Positions 1-6,870 of a stretch of DNA of 9,166 nucleotides are shown piece after piece. A program made the position numbers and the translations under genes. The DNA is from Rubrobacter sp. (GTDB lineage Bacteria; Actinomycetota; Rubrobacteria; Rubrobacterales; Rubrobacteraceae). Every line of letters starts with the position of its first letter. Positions within the stretch are counted from its first letter, which is position 1. A model generated the notes under the pieces. The model searched no databases. It was not told the origin of the DNA and was given only the letters and a program-made list of their open reading frames with translations. The stretch lies in contig JADDPU010000522.1 in assembly GCA_016781725.1 (NCBI GenBank), forward strand, positions 1 to 9,166, read 5' to 3'.

Positions 1-49
1 GCCGGAACTGCTCGGCCGAGAGGTTGACGCTCATCGCGAGCGGCGGACC
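1..49 (-). pseudogene. EAL-domain-like fragment, cut by the window edge
   Basis: Reading the minus strand after the ispG stop, one frame opens directly after an in-frame TAG at 50-52 and gives GPPLAMSVNLSAEQFR to the window edge. This closely resembles the conserved internal 'PPL-x-x-VNLSARQF' segment of EAL domains, the c-di-GMP phosphodiesterase family. In that family the segment lies many residues after the catalytic EAL motif, so nothing that could encode the front half of the domain is present here: upstream of the TAG is the end of ispG in another frame. The only start in the frame is an ATG at 34, with no clear ribosome binding site. I therefore read it as a 5'-truncated remnant, or possibly an assembly join. 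The match is only 16 residues, so a chance resemblance or a short unrelated gene starting at 34 remains possible. Confidence 0.4.
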
Positions 50-75
50 CTAGAGAGGTTCGAGGTGCTCCCTTG

Positions 76-1149
76 CTACTTGCGTCCGTCCTTCTCTATC
101 TCCTCGAAGAGGGCGTCGAAGATCTCGTCGCGACCTACCTTGCGAAGCGGCTCGCCCTTGGAGAAGATAACGCCGTCGTCCTTGCCGCCCGCGACCCCGT
201 AATCGGCGTCGCGAGCCTCACCGGGGCCATTCACGATGCAGCCCATGACGGCTACCGTGAAGTGGTCCTCGAAGTGCTTGAGCCTGTCCTCGACCCTGGA
301 GGCCATCCCGATCACGTCGAAGCCCAAAGTCCGGGCGCAGCTCGGGCAGGCGATCACGTTCGGGCCCCGGTGGCGCAGGTCGAGGGAGGAGAGGATGGCG
401 TAGGCCACCGGTATCTCCTCGACCGGGTCCTCGGCGAGCGAGATGCGGATGGTGTCGCCGATGCCGTAGGGCAAGAGCTGCCCGAGCGCCGCCGCGCTCT
501 TTATGGAGCCCGTCAGCTTCGTCCCTGCCTCGGTGACGCCGAGGTGCAGCGGCGCGTCCGAGTGCTCGCGGAACTTTCTGTTGGCCTCGACCATCTCGGG
601 GACGTGGCTGGCCTTGAGGGAGACCTTGAAGTTGAAAAAGTCCATCTCCTCGGCGATCTCGACCTTGTGCAGCGCGCTCGCCACGAGCGCCTCGGCCTTC
701 GGTAGATCCCAGAAGCGCTTCTCCACGGAGCCTGAGTTGACCCCGATGCGCATGGCGACCCCCGTCTCCTGGCACTTCTCGATGACCTGCCGGTAACGGT
801 CGTCGCTGCCGACGTTGCCGGGGTTGATGCGGACGCAGGCCGCGCCTGCGTCGGCGGCGCCGAGGGCCATCCTGTAGTCGAAGTGGATGTCGGCGATCAG
901 GGGCACCGGCGAGCGCCAAACGACCTCCCTGAAGCCTTTCAGTGCCTTCGAGCCGTTGACGGAGACGCGCACGAGGTCGGCGCCGGCGGCCTTCAGGTCG
1001 TAGACCTGCTGGACCGTGGCCTCGACGTCGTAGGTCATGGTGTTGGTCATGGACTGGACGGCGACCTGGGCGCCGCCGCCTATGGGGACGCCGCCGACCT
1101 TGATCTGGCGGCTCGTGATCGGGCGCTCCTTTAGTGCTGCCTCTGTCAT
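76..1149 (-). CDS. ispG: 4-hydroxy-3-methylbut-2-enyl diphosphate synthase (IspG/GcpE)
   Basis: IspG carries out the penultimate step of the MEP isoprenoid pathway, the reductive conversion of methylerythritol cyclodiphosphate to HMBPP, using a 4Fe-4S cluster in the cytosol. The 357-residue product has the usual bacterial length without the plant-type insert. The N-terminal TIM-barrel part carries QSMTNT (32-37), LIADIHFDYRMAL (84-96) and RINPGN (107-112). The C-terminal part carries the cluster ligands Cys268 and Cys271 in ACPSCARTLGF, Cys304 in MGCIVNGPGEA, and the expected Glu311. The ATG start has GGGAG four bases upstream and lies 31 bases after the rseP stop. It is the last intact gene of the operon in the window and shares its pathway with dxr two genes earlier. 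No terminator hairpin is visible in the 75 bases beyond it. The identification is very secure. Confidence 0.97.
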   Translation of the reverse strand: MTEAALKERPITSRQIKVGGVPIGGGAQVAVQSMTNTMTYDVEATVQQVYDLKAAGADLVRVSVNGSKALKGFREVVWRSPVPLIADIHFDYRMALGAADAGAACVRINPGNVGSDDRYRQVIEKCQETGVAMRIGVNSGSVEKRFWDLPKAEALVASALHKVEIAEEMDFFNFKVSLKASHVPEMVEANRKFREHSDAPLHLGVTEAGTKLTGSIKSAAALGQLLPYGIGDTIRISLAEDPVEEIPVAYAILSSLDLRHRGPNVIACPSCARTLGFDVIGMASRVEDRLKHFEDHFTVAVMGCIVNGPGEARDADYGVAGGKDDGVIFSKGEPLRKVGRDEIFDALFEEIEKDGRK

Positions 1150-1180
1150 CTCACTCCCATGCTTGCCTGTCTCACCTATC

Positions 1181-2224
1181 TTATTCCGGGATGAAGGGCT
1201 GTCCAGTGAAGATTTTACTCAAGTCCGCGTACGTAGCGAACAGAAAGAGCGCCAAGACTAGCACGATCCCAACCGCAGCGATCTTGCCCATCGTCTGCTC
1301 GCTGACGGGACGCCCGATCAGCTTCTCCGCCGCGATGAAGAAGAGGTGCCCGCCGTCGAGCGGCAGTATCGGCAGGAGGTTGAAGATGGCGAGGTTCAAA
1401 CTGATGAGCGCCAGCAGCGGCAGGAAGAAACCCTGATTTACGGCAGTGCTCCCGACCGAGGCGATCCCCACGGGTCCCGTGACGTTGTCGTAGAACTTCT
1501 CCTGGCCCGTGACGAGCTGCCCGACGAAGGCCCCGAGCCGGACCGTGATCTCGACGCACCGCCGGACCGCGAGCCCAACCGACTCTAAGGGCCCGTAGGT
1601 AGTCTTCTCTATCTCGGGCCTGACGCCCACAAGAGCGCGCCCCGGGTTCTGCCAGTCGGCCCCAAGCTCCCCGGTGAAGGTCCTCTCGCCGCCGTCACGC
1701 AAGACTGTGACGCTCACCTTCTCCCCCGGCTCCCGCCCCCTCATCTCCCGCTCGAATCCCTCCCAGGTCCCGAACCTCTCGCCGCCGATACCGACGATCC
1801 TGTCGCCGCTCTTTATCCCGACTTCATCCGCCATCGAGCTCGGCTCCACCGCCTCGACCACCGGCTTGATGTCCGTCACGACACCCTGGAACATGTAGAC
1901 GCCAGCCAGGATGGCGACCGCCGCGAGGATGTTGGCCGCAGGACCGGCGAAGATGATCAAAGCCCGCCTCCACGGCGCCTTCGCCGGATACGTGTCGGGT
2001 CCCTCCTCCCCATCCCCCATGCCGGCCATCTTCGCAAAACCACCAAGTAGTATTATGCGGAAAGAATAGACTGTAGCGCCGATCTTCCGTTTTACGAGGG
2101 GCGGGCCGAAGCCGACGCCGAACTCGGGGACCCTGACGCCCAAGGCTTTGGCAGTGAGCATGTGGCCCAGCTCGTGGATGACTATGAGCAGGATCAGGCC
2201 CAGGAGGGCGACGAGGACGGTCAC
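1181..2224 (-). CDS. rseP: RseP-type site-2 zinc metalloprotease
   Basis: This is an integral-membrane zinc protease of the M50/RseP (RasP, Rip1) family that cuts membrane-embedded substrates such as anti-sigma factors and leftover signal peptides. The 347-residue product has HELGH at 17-21 in the first membrane helix (zinc ligands His17 and His21, catalytic Glu18). FAGPAANIL at 92-100 starts the next hydrophobic stretch. A PDZ-like region spans roughly 115-205, with SGDRIVGIGGER at its centre. NLLPILPLDGG near 282-292 contains the third zinc ligand, Asp290, followed by a final membrane helix at about 313-332. It has one PDZ domain, as in Gram-positive homologues, where E. coli RseP has two. 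The GTG start overlaps the dxr stop by four bases (GTGA), which suggests translational coupling. Its substrate cannot be told from sequence; no ECF sigma/anti-sigma pair lies in the window. Confidence 0.95.
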   Translation of the reverse strand: MTVLVALLGLILLIVIHELGHMLTAKALGVRVPEFGVGFGPPLVKRKIGATVYSFRIILLGGFAKMAGMGDGEEGPDTYPAKAPWRRALIIFAGPAANILAAVAILAGVYMFQGVVTDIKPVVEAVEPSSMADEVGIKSGDRIVGIGGERFGTWEGFEREMRGREPGEKVSVTVLRDGGERTFTGELGADWQNPGRALVGVRPEIEKTTYGPLESVGLAVRRCVEITVRLGAFVGQLVTGQEKFYDNVTGPVGIASVGSTAVNQGFFLPLLALISLNLAIFNLLPILPLDGGHLFFIAAEKLIGRPVSEQTMGKIAAVGIVLVLALFLFATYADLSKIFTGQPFIPE

Positions 2225-3360
2225 CGGGCGTCTCCTCTCGTGCGCCTCTCGGCCTCTTGGCGGGACCAGGAGTCGACGGCGGTTATGGCTTGCACGCTGT
2301 GCATCTTGCCGAACTCTGGCAAGGCTTCGAGTACCTCCTCTATCGCGTCGGCTATCCGAAGGAATGTTACCCGGCCGTCAAGGAAGGCTTCGACCGCCAC
2401 CTCGTTGGCCGCGTTGAGGGCGACGGGGTAGGGGCCGCCGGCCCGGCCGGCCTCGACCGCGAGGGGTAGGCACCGGAAAACGTCGTCTCGGGGCTCCTCG
2501 AAGGTCCAGCTCACGCCGTCGAAGGGCACAGCGCTGGCGCCGACGTCGACCCTTTCGGGGTAGAGGAGGCCGTAGGCTATGGGGAGCCTCATGTCAGGCA
2601 GGGCTGCGTGCAGCACTACCGAGCCGTCCGCAAAGAGCGCGCCGCCGTGCACCACCGACTGGCGGTGGACTACCACCCGCACCTCCTCGTAGGGCACGCC
2701 GAAGAGGTGGTGGGCCTCGATGACCTCGAGGCCCTTATTCATCATCGTCGCGCTGTCTATGGTGATCTTGCGCCCCATCCGCCAGGTCGGGTGCTCGAGC
2801 GCGCGCTCGGGTCCTACATCCAGAAGCTGGGACTTCTCGAAGGAGAAAAACGGTCCCCCAGAGGCGGTCAGCAAGACGCCGCCGACCTCCTCTGCGGCCC
2901 TCCCCTCCAGGCACTGGAAGATCGCCGAGTGCTCCGAGTCGACCGGGATCAGGCGGTTCTCCCCGGCGAGGTCCATCACCCAGTCGCCGCCGGCGACCAG
3001 GGACTCCTTGTTCGCGAGGGCAACGCGGTTATTGGCCCTAAGCGCCCCTACGGTGGCGGCGAGACCGGCGAAGCCGACGATGCCGTTCAGGACTACGTCG
3101 GCGGGCTCGGCGGCGAGTTGGCTGGCGGAGCCGGGACCGGCGAGCACCTCGGCAGCCACCTCTGAGAGCGGGCCGGCGTCCCGGGACTCGAGGGCGACGT
3201 AGGCCGGCTCGAACTCGGTGGCCTGGCTGGCGAGCAGGTCGGCGTCGCGTCCCGCGGAGAGGCCGACGAGCTCGAAGCGGTCGGGGTGGGCGCGGACTAC
3301 ATCGAGGGCCTGACGACCTATGCTGCCGGTCGAGCCCAGGATGGTAAGGCGGCGTCTCAT
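2221..3360 (-). CDS. dxr: 1-deoxy-D-xylulose 5-phosphate reductoisomerase
   Basis: Dxr commits carbon to the MEP pathway by converting DXP to methylerythritol 4-phosphate with NADPH and a divalent metal; it is the fosmidomycin target. The 379-residue protein has the NADPH-binding GSTGSIG at 9-15, ALANKESLV at 114-122, PVDSEHSAIFQCL at 139-151 with metal ligands Asp141 and Glu143, LTASGGPF at 164-171, and KITIDSATMMNKGLEVIEAH at 198-217 with the third ligand, Glu212. NAANEVAVEAFL lies in the C-terminal part. The flexible active-site region differs from the family pattern HPQSIVHS: here it is HRQSVVHGG (232-240), with Pro replaced by Arg and Ser by Gly. The ATG start overlaps the cdsA stop (ATGA) and has no clear Shine-Dalgarno sequence, so translation probably depends on coupling. 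The function call is secure. Confidence 0.97.
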   Translation of the reverse strand: MRRRLTILGSTGSIGRQALDVVRAHPDRFELVGLSAGRDADLLASQATEFEPAYVALESRDAGPLSEVAAEVLAGPGSASQLAAEPADVVLNGIVGFAGLAATVGALRANNRVALANKESLVAGGDWVMDLAGENRLIPVDSEHSAIFQCLEGRAAEEVGGVLLTASGGPFFSFEKSQLLDVGPERALEHPTWRMGRKITIDSATMMNKGLEVIEAHHLFGVPYEEVRVVVHRQSVVHGGALFADGSVVLHAALPDMRLPIAYGLLYPERVDVGASAVPFDGVSWTFEEPRDDVFRCLPLAVEAGRAGGPYPVALNAANEVAVEAFLDGRVTFLRIADAIEEVLEALPEFGKMHSVQAITAVDSWSRQEAERRTRGDAR

Positions 3361-4127
3361 ACGAGTAACGAGATGTAGTATACCGCGGGGGCCGTAAAGA
3401 GCAGGCTGTCGATGCGGTCGAGGACGCCGCCGTGGCCGGGCAAAAAGTTCCCGAGGTCCTTTACGGCGAGGATGCGCTTGAGGGTGGACTCGAAGAGATC
3501 TCCGCCCTGGCTGAAGAGAGAGACGCCGGCCCCGATGAGGAGGGCTTCGGCCAGGGTGAAGTCGAGCAGCCGGTAGGCGAGGGGCGCTACTACGAGGACT
3601 GTCAGCAGAAGGCCACCCAGGCTTCCCTCGACGGTCTTTTTCGGGCTGAGGTTGGGGAAGAGCAGGTGCCGGCCGAAGAAGCGCCCGGCGAAGTACGCGC
3701 CGGAGTCCGAGATCCAGGGCCCAACCACCGCTATGAGGATGAGCACGACGCCGGGGATGGACCTTGGGAAGAGGCCGAGGTGGGCGAGCGGGGCACCGAC
3801 CCAGAGCGCCATCAGCAGAACCGCAAGCACGGCCCTCAAGGTCCGGGTCTCGGGTTTACCCCCGAGCCAGAAGAGCGCCCAGGGCAGGCTCGCCAGCGCG
3901 CCGGCGAGGATACCGGCACGCTCGAAGGGTATGGCGAGGAGCACGGGGAGCGAGCCGGCACCGAGGGCCGCGACGAACGGCAGCGGCTCCAGGGCCCGCG
4001 AGAGCTCGTAGGCGGCGCCCGCTATGAGGAGGAGGACCAGGGTGAGGATGGCGCCCTCGCCGAGGGCTATGCCCGCGAGCGCGATCGGCGCCAAGACCAG
4101 CGCGGTAACCGCCCGCCGCCGGAGCAC
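3357..4127 (-). CDS. cdsA: Phosphatidate cytidylyltransferase (CDP-diglyceride synthase)
   Basis: CdsA makes CDP-diacylglycerol from phosphatidic acid and CTP in the membrane, the branch point for all phospholipids. The product is highly hydrophobic, with about seven or eight predicted membrane segments. It ends with the family signature: STLKRILAVKDLG is followed by NFLPGHGGVLDRIDS, holding the conserved Lys-Asp, His-Gly-Gly and Asp-Arg-x-Asp residues. SDSGAYFAGRFFG and NLSPKKTVEGSLGG, also conserved in the family, lie in the middle. The frame is open further upstream into uppS, but I chose the GTG at 4127: it directly precedes LRRRAVTALVLAP, a normal N-terminus with a positively charged start before the first helix, and GGGAG lies four bases upstream. 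This gives 256 residues and an 8-base gap to the uppS stop. It overlaps dxr by four bases. Confidence 0.95.
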   Translation of the reverse strand: MLRRRAVTALVLAPIALAGIALGEGAILTLVLLLIAGAAYELSRALEPLPFVAALGAGSLPVLLAIPFERAGILAGALASLPWALFWLGGKPETRTLRAVLAVLLMALWVGAPLAHLGLFPRSIPGVVLILIAVVGPWISDSGAYFAGRFFGRHLLFPNLSPKKTVEGSLGGLLLTVLVVAPLAYRLLDFTLAEALLIGAGVSLFSQGGDLFESTLKRILAVKDLGNFLPGHGGVLDRIDSLLFTAPAVYYISLLV

Positions 4128-4135
4128 GGTGCTCC

Positions 4136-4894
4136 CTAGACGCCGCCCCGGCGTCTCGACCGGGACGCGTAGGACTCGAGGGCGTGCACGAACTCCTCGG
4201 CTGAGAAGTCCGGCCACAGCGTCTCGGTCACGTAGAACTCGGCGTAGGCTATCTGCCACAGGAGAAAGTTGGAGACGCGCAGCTCGCCGCTAGTCCGGAT
4301 CACCAGGTCCACCTCGGGCACCTCGGGCGCGTAGAGGTAACTGGCGAAGGTCGCCTCGTCCACCTCCTCGGGCGCCAGGCCGTCAGCGGCTATGCGTCTG
4401 GCGGCGTCCACGATCTCGGAGCGCCCCCCGTAGTTGAGCGCGATGTAGACGTCGAGACGGTCGTTGGCGGCGGTGCGCTCCTCGGCCTCGGTGAGGGCTT
4501 CGAGCACCGAGGCCGGCAGGCCCTCCCGGCGGCCAAGAAAGCGCAGCCTGGCCCCGCGCTCGTTCAACTCGGGCACCTTCTCGCGGGCGGTCTCGAGAAA
4601 GAGCTTCATGAGGGTGCTCACCTCTTGCTCGGGGCGGGCCCAGTTCTCAGTGGAGAAAGCGTAGAGGGTAAGCGTCTCCACACCGGCCTCGCCCGCGGTC
4701 TCGAGCAGCGGGGTGAGCACGCCGATGCCGGCGCGGTGCCCGGCCGCGCGCGGGAGCCAGCGGCGCTGGGCCCAGCGGCCGTTGCCGTCCATTATCACGG
4801 CGACGTGGCGCGGGGTGCGCTCCGGGTCGAGGCGGCTGGCGAGGCGCGGCTCGGTGGAGTCTGCGGGGGGACGTCTCTGGACGGGTTCCAGCAG
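4136..4894 (-). CDS. uppS: Undecaprenyl diphosphate synthase (cis-prenyltransferase), probable CTG start
   Basis: UppS condenses isopentenyl diphosphate units into the C55 cis-polyprenyl carrier used for peptidoglycan and other envelope polymers. Family motifs are present: RHVAVIMDGNGRWA near the N-terminus with catalytic Asp36 (numbered from the CTG), GHRAG, LTLYAFSTENW, YIALNYGGRSEI, and near the C-terminus DLVIRTSGELRVSNFLLW followed by QIAYAEFYVTETLWPDF. The start is unusual. The only ordinary start codon near the N-terminus is the GTG at 4798, inside the conserved first strand, and using it would remove the conserved His-Val-Ala. Upstream the frame stays open to the frr stop with no ATG, GTG or TTG. 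Two CTG codons follow the frr TAA directly, 5 and 8 bases after a GGAGG. Starting at CTG 4894 gives 252 residues, the normal family length. Gene identity is certain; the exact start is inferred. Confidence 0.93.
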   Translation of the reverse strand: MLEPVQRRPPADSTEPRLASRLDPERTPRHVAVIMDGNGRWAQRRWLPRAAGHRAGIGVLTPLLETAGEAGVETLTLYAFSTENWARPEQEVSTLMKLFLETAREKVPELNERGARLRFLGRREGLPASVLEALTEAEERTAANDRLDVYIALNYGGRSEIVDAARRIAADGLAPEEVDEATFASYLYAPEVPEVDLVIRTSGELRVSNFLLWQIAYAEFYVTETLWPDFSAEEFVHALESYASRSRRRGGV

Positions 4895-5455
4895 TTAGAC
4901 CTCCGAGAGCTCAGCTTCCTTGTCCGAGAGGGCAGCGTCGACCCGCTCCACGTAGCGGTTAGTCAACGCTTGCAGCTCGGCCTCGGCCCGGCGCTCGTCG
5001 TCCTCGGAGATCTCGCCCTCCCTACGGAGCTCGTGAAGATCTCGCATCTCGTCGCGGCGGACGTTCCTGACAGAGACCCGCCCCTCCTCGGCCATGCCCC
5101 TCGCCATCCTGATAAGCTCCCTGCGCCGCTCCTCGGTTAGCTCGGGTATGGGCAGGCGTATGATCTTGCCGTCGTTTTGCGGGTTGAGCCCGATGTTCGC
5201 GTCCCTTATGGCGCGCTCGATCTCCTTTGCGGAGTTGGGGTCGAAGGGGGTGACGGTCAGAAGCCGCGCCTCGGGCACGCCGATGTTGGCGACGCTCCTC
5301 AAGGGCATCTTCGAGCCGTAGAGCGCGACCTCGACCCTGTCGAGCAGGGAAGGATTCGCCCGGCCCGTGCGGATGGTGGCGAAGTTGCTCTTCACTGACT
5401 CCACGGCCCCGCCCATCCGGCGCTCGGCCGCCGAAAGATCTATAACATCCGACAT
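4895..5455 (-). CDS. frr: Ribosome recycling factor
   Basis: RRF works with EF-G to split the post-termination ribosome so that subunits can be reused. The 186-residue product matches the standard length. The N-terminal helix of the three-helix bundle carries the conserved SVKSNFATIRTGRANPSLLD, followed by the small beta domain (VALYGSKMPLRSVANIGVPE, then LLTVTPFDP and IRDANIGLNPQNDG). The long C-terminal helices contain IRLPIPELTEERRREL and VSVRNVRRDEM. The ATG start has an excellent AGGAGG five bases upstream, within the end of pyrH, and begins one base after the pyrH stop. The 3' end doubles as the translation signal for uppS: its last codons include GGAGG and its TAA is followed in the same frame by CTG CTG. 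Confidence 0.98.
   Translation of the reverse strand: MSDVIDLSAAERRMGGAVESVKSNFATIRTGRANPSLLDRVEVALYGSKMPLRSVANIGVPEARLLTVTPFDPNSAKEIERAIRDANIGLNPQNDGKIIRLPIPELTEERRRELIRMARGMAEEGRVSVRNVRRDEMRDLHELRREGEISEDDERRAEAELQALTNRYVERVDAALSDKEAELSEV
4900..4904 (-). promoter_or_regulatory. Shine-Dalgarno sequence supporting a CTG start for uppS
   Basis: The minus strand reads GGAGG here, inside the last codons of frr. It sits five bases before the first CTG (4894) and eight before the second (4891), both well-spaced for initiation. No comparable site precedes the GTG at 4798. This decides the start chosen for uppS and implies that ribosomes finishing frr can start uppS at once. Confidence 0.6.
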
Positions 5456-5456
5456 C

Positions 5457-6254
5457 TCAACCTCCTCCGGCCCCGTCCGCGGCGCCCCACACCAGGGACC
5501 CCACGCGCTCTCCTTGCAAAATGTGACGCAAGTTGCCCTCTTTGAGTATATCGAAAACGACTATCGGCAGGTTCTCCCCGCTGCACAGGGTAGCCGCCGT
5601 GTGGTCCATGACAGCGAGGTTGTTGGAGAGCAGGTCCATGTAGTTGAGCCGCGGCAGGTGAACCGCGTCGGGGTGGCGCCTCGGGTCCTTGTCGTAGACG
5701 CCGTCGACCCGGTTTTTGGCCATCAGCAGGGCGTCGGCGTTTATCTCGAGCGCCCGCAGGGCCGCGCCCGTGTCGGTAGTAAAGAAGGGGTTGCCGGTAC
5801 CCGAGGCGAAGATCACTACCCTGCCCTTCTCGAGGTGCCTGATGGCGCGCCGGCGGATGTAGGGCTCGGCTACCTCCTGGATCTCGATGGCCGACTGAAC
5901 CCTGGTCGGTATGCCGCGCCCCTCTAGGGCAGCCTGCAGCGCCATTGCGTTTATGACGGTGCCTAGCATGGCCATGTAGTCGGCCGTGGCCCCCTCTATG
6001 CCGAGCTCGTCGGCTACGTGGGACCCGCGGAAGATGTTCCCGCCGCCGACCACCACCGCCAACTCGGCCCCGGTCTCGACCGCCTCCAAGACCCCGCTCG
6101 CCGTGGAGTCGAGGCTCGCCGGGTCGATGCCGTAGCCGCCCTCCCCGGCGAGGCTCTCGCCCGAGAGCTTGAGGACGACGCGCTTTACGGGGCCGAGCTC
6201 CGAGAGCCCGGCCCCGTCGATGATCTTGCCCCTAGTACCGTCCGACTCGTCCAC
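5457..6254 (-). CDS. pyrH: UMP kinase
   Basis: PyrH phosphorylates UMP to UDP with ATP, the entry to UTP and CTP, and is usually hexameric and regulated by GTP and UTP. The 265-residue amino-acid-kinase-fold protein shows VVLKLSGESLAG (26-37), VVVGGGNIFRG (67-77), DYMAMLGTVINAMALQ (92-107), FASGTGNPFFTTDTGAALRA (149-168, the acceptor and ATP-site region) and KNRVDGVYDKDP (180-191). The GTG start lies 12 bases after the tsf stop and has only a weak AAGG. It gives about 22 residues before the conserved core, longer than the E. coli protein. The Val next to the core is GTA, so no shorter ordinary start exists there. The C-terminus ends in a low-complexity GAADGAGGG, whose codons overlap the frr ribosome binding site. 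Confidence 0.97.
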   Translation of the reverse strand: MDESDGTRGKIIDGAGLSELGPVKRVVLKLSGESLAGEGGYGIDPASLDSTASGVLEAVETGAELAVVVGGGNIFRGSHVADELGIEGATADYMAMLGTVINAMALQAALEGRGIPTRVQSAIEIQEVAEPYIRRRAIRHLEKGRVVIFASGTGNPFFTTDTGAALRALEINADALLMAKNRVDGVYDKDPRRHPDAVHLPRLNYMDLLSNNLAVMDHTAATLCSGENLPIVVFDILKEGNLRHILQGERVGSLVWGAADGAGGG

Positions 6255-6266
6255 GGTGTCGCCTTC

Positions 6267-6854
6267 TTAGAGCTCGTAGTGGACGAAGCGCCGGACCACT
6301 ACGTTCTCGCCGACCTTCTGGATCGTGTCCTGCAACAGGTCCCCGACCGTCTTGTCCGTGTCCTTGACGAAGGGTTGGGTTAGGAGCGCCTGCTCGGAGA
6401 TCCACTTCCTCATGCGGCCCTCGGTTATCTGCTTGGAGATGTTCTCGGGCTTGCCCATCTCGGCTACCTGCTTCTCGATCACAGCCCGCTCCTCCTCAAC
6501 GGCCCCGGCCGGGAGATCCTCCGGCGCGACGCACAGCGGCCGCATCGAGGCGACGTGCAGCGCGACGTCCCGGACGAACTCCTTGAACTCGGGCGTGCGG
6601 GCTACGAAGTCCGTCTCGCAGTTGACCTCGACGAGCACCCCGACCCGCCCGTTGAAGTGGACGTAGGCGTCGATGAGGCCCTCGGTGGCCGCCCGCGAGC
6701 TCTTCTTCGCCGCGATCGCCTGGCCCCGCTCCCTAAGGACCTTCCTCGCTCCCTCGACGTCGCCGCCGGACTCATCGAGCGCCCGCTTGACGTCCATCAT
6801 GCCCGCGGCGGTCTCCTCGCGGAGCTGTTTTATCTTCTCTATCGTGCTAGCCAA
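6267..6854 (-). CDS. tsf: Elongation factor Ts, short form
   Basis: EF-Ts is the guanine-nucleotide exchange factor that recycles EF-Tu. The frame is open further upstream into rpsB, but the TTG at 6854 gives the family N-terminus (M)ASTIEKIKQLREETAAGM, with GGGAG eleven bases upstream, 16 bases after the rpsB stop. The product is 195 residues. An N-terminal UBA-like domain spans about 4-41 (TAAGMMDVKRALDESGGD), and the diagnostic TDFVAR motif at 81-86 carries the Asp-Phe pair that enters EF-Tu. A core domain follows and the C-terminus is VVRRFVHYEL. E. coli and Bacillus EF-Ts are near 280-295 residues with a duplicated core and extra segments; this compact form resembles the roughly 196-residue Thermus protein, which I recall acts as a dimer. 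No frameshift is seen, so the shortness looks natural. Confidence 0.96.
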   Translation of the reverse strand: MASTIEKIKQLREETAAGMMDVKRALDESGGDVEGARKVLRERGQAIAAKKSSRAATEGLIDAYVHFNGRVGVLVEVNCETDFVARTPEFKEFVRDVALHVASMRPLCVAPEDLPAGAVEEERAVIEKQVAEMGKPENISKQITEGRMRKWISEQALLTQPFVKDTDKTVGDLLQDTIQKVGENVVVRRFVHYEL

Positions 6855-6870
6855 TGTTCGTGTTTCTCCC

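Noticed and set aside
1146..1160. A 4-codon reading frame (ATG GGA GTG AGA TGA, minus strand) whose stop overlaps the ispG start
   Set aside because: It has no convincing ribosome binding site of its own and contains the ispG Shine-Dalgarno sequence; such short frames arise often by chance.
73..4139. Several plus-strand open frames of 160-235 codons opposite ispG, dxr and cdsA
   Set aside because: They mirror conserved minus-strand genes, have no recognisable domains, and are expected in DNA this rich in GC.
4128..4259. An upstream start for cdsA at 4259, inside uppS
   Set aside because: The added Arg-rich segment is a shadow of the uppS C-terminus; GTG 4127 has a ribosome binding site and a normal N-terminus.
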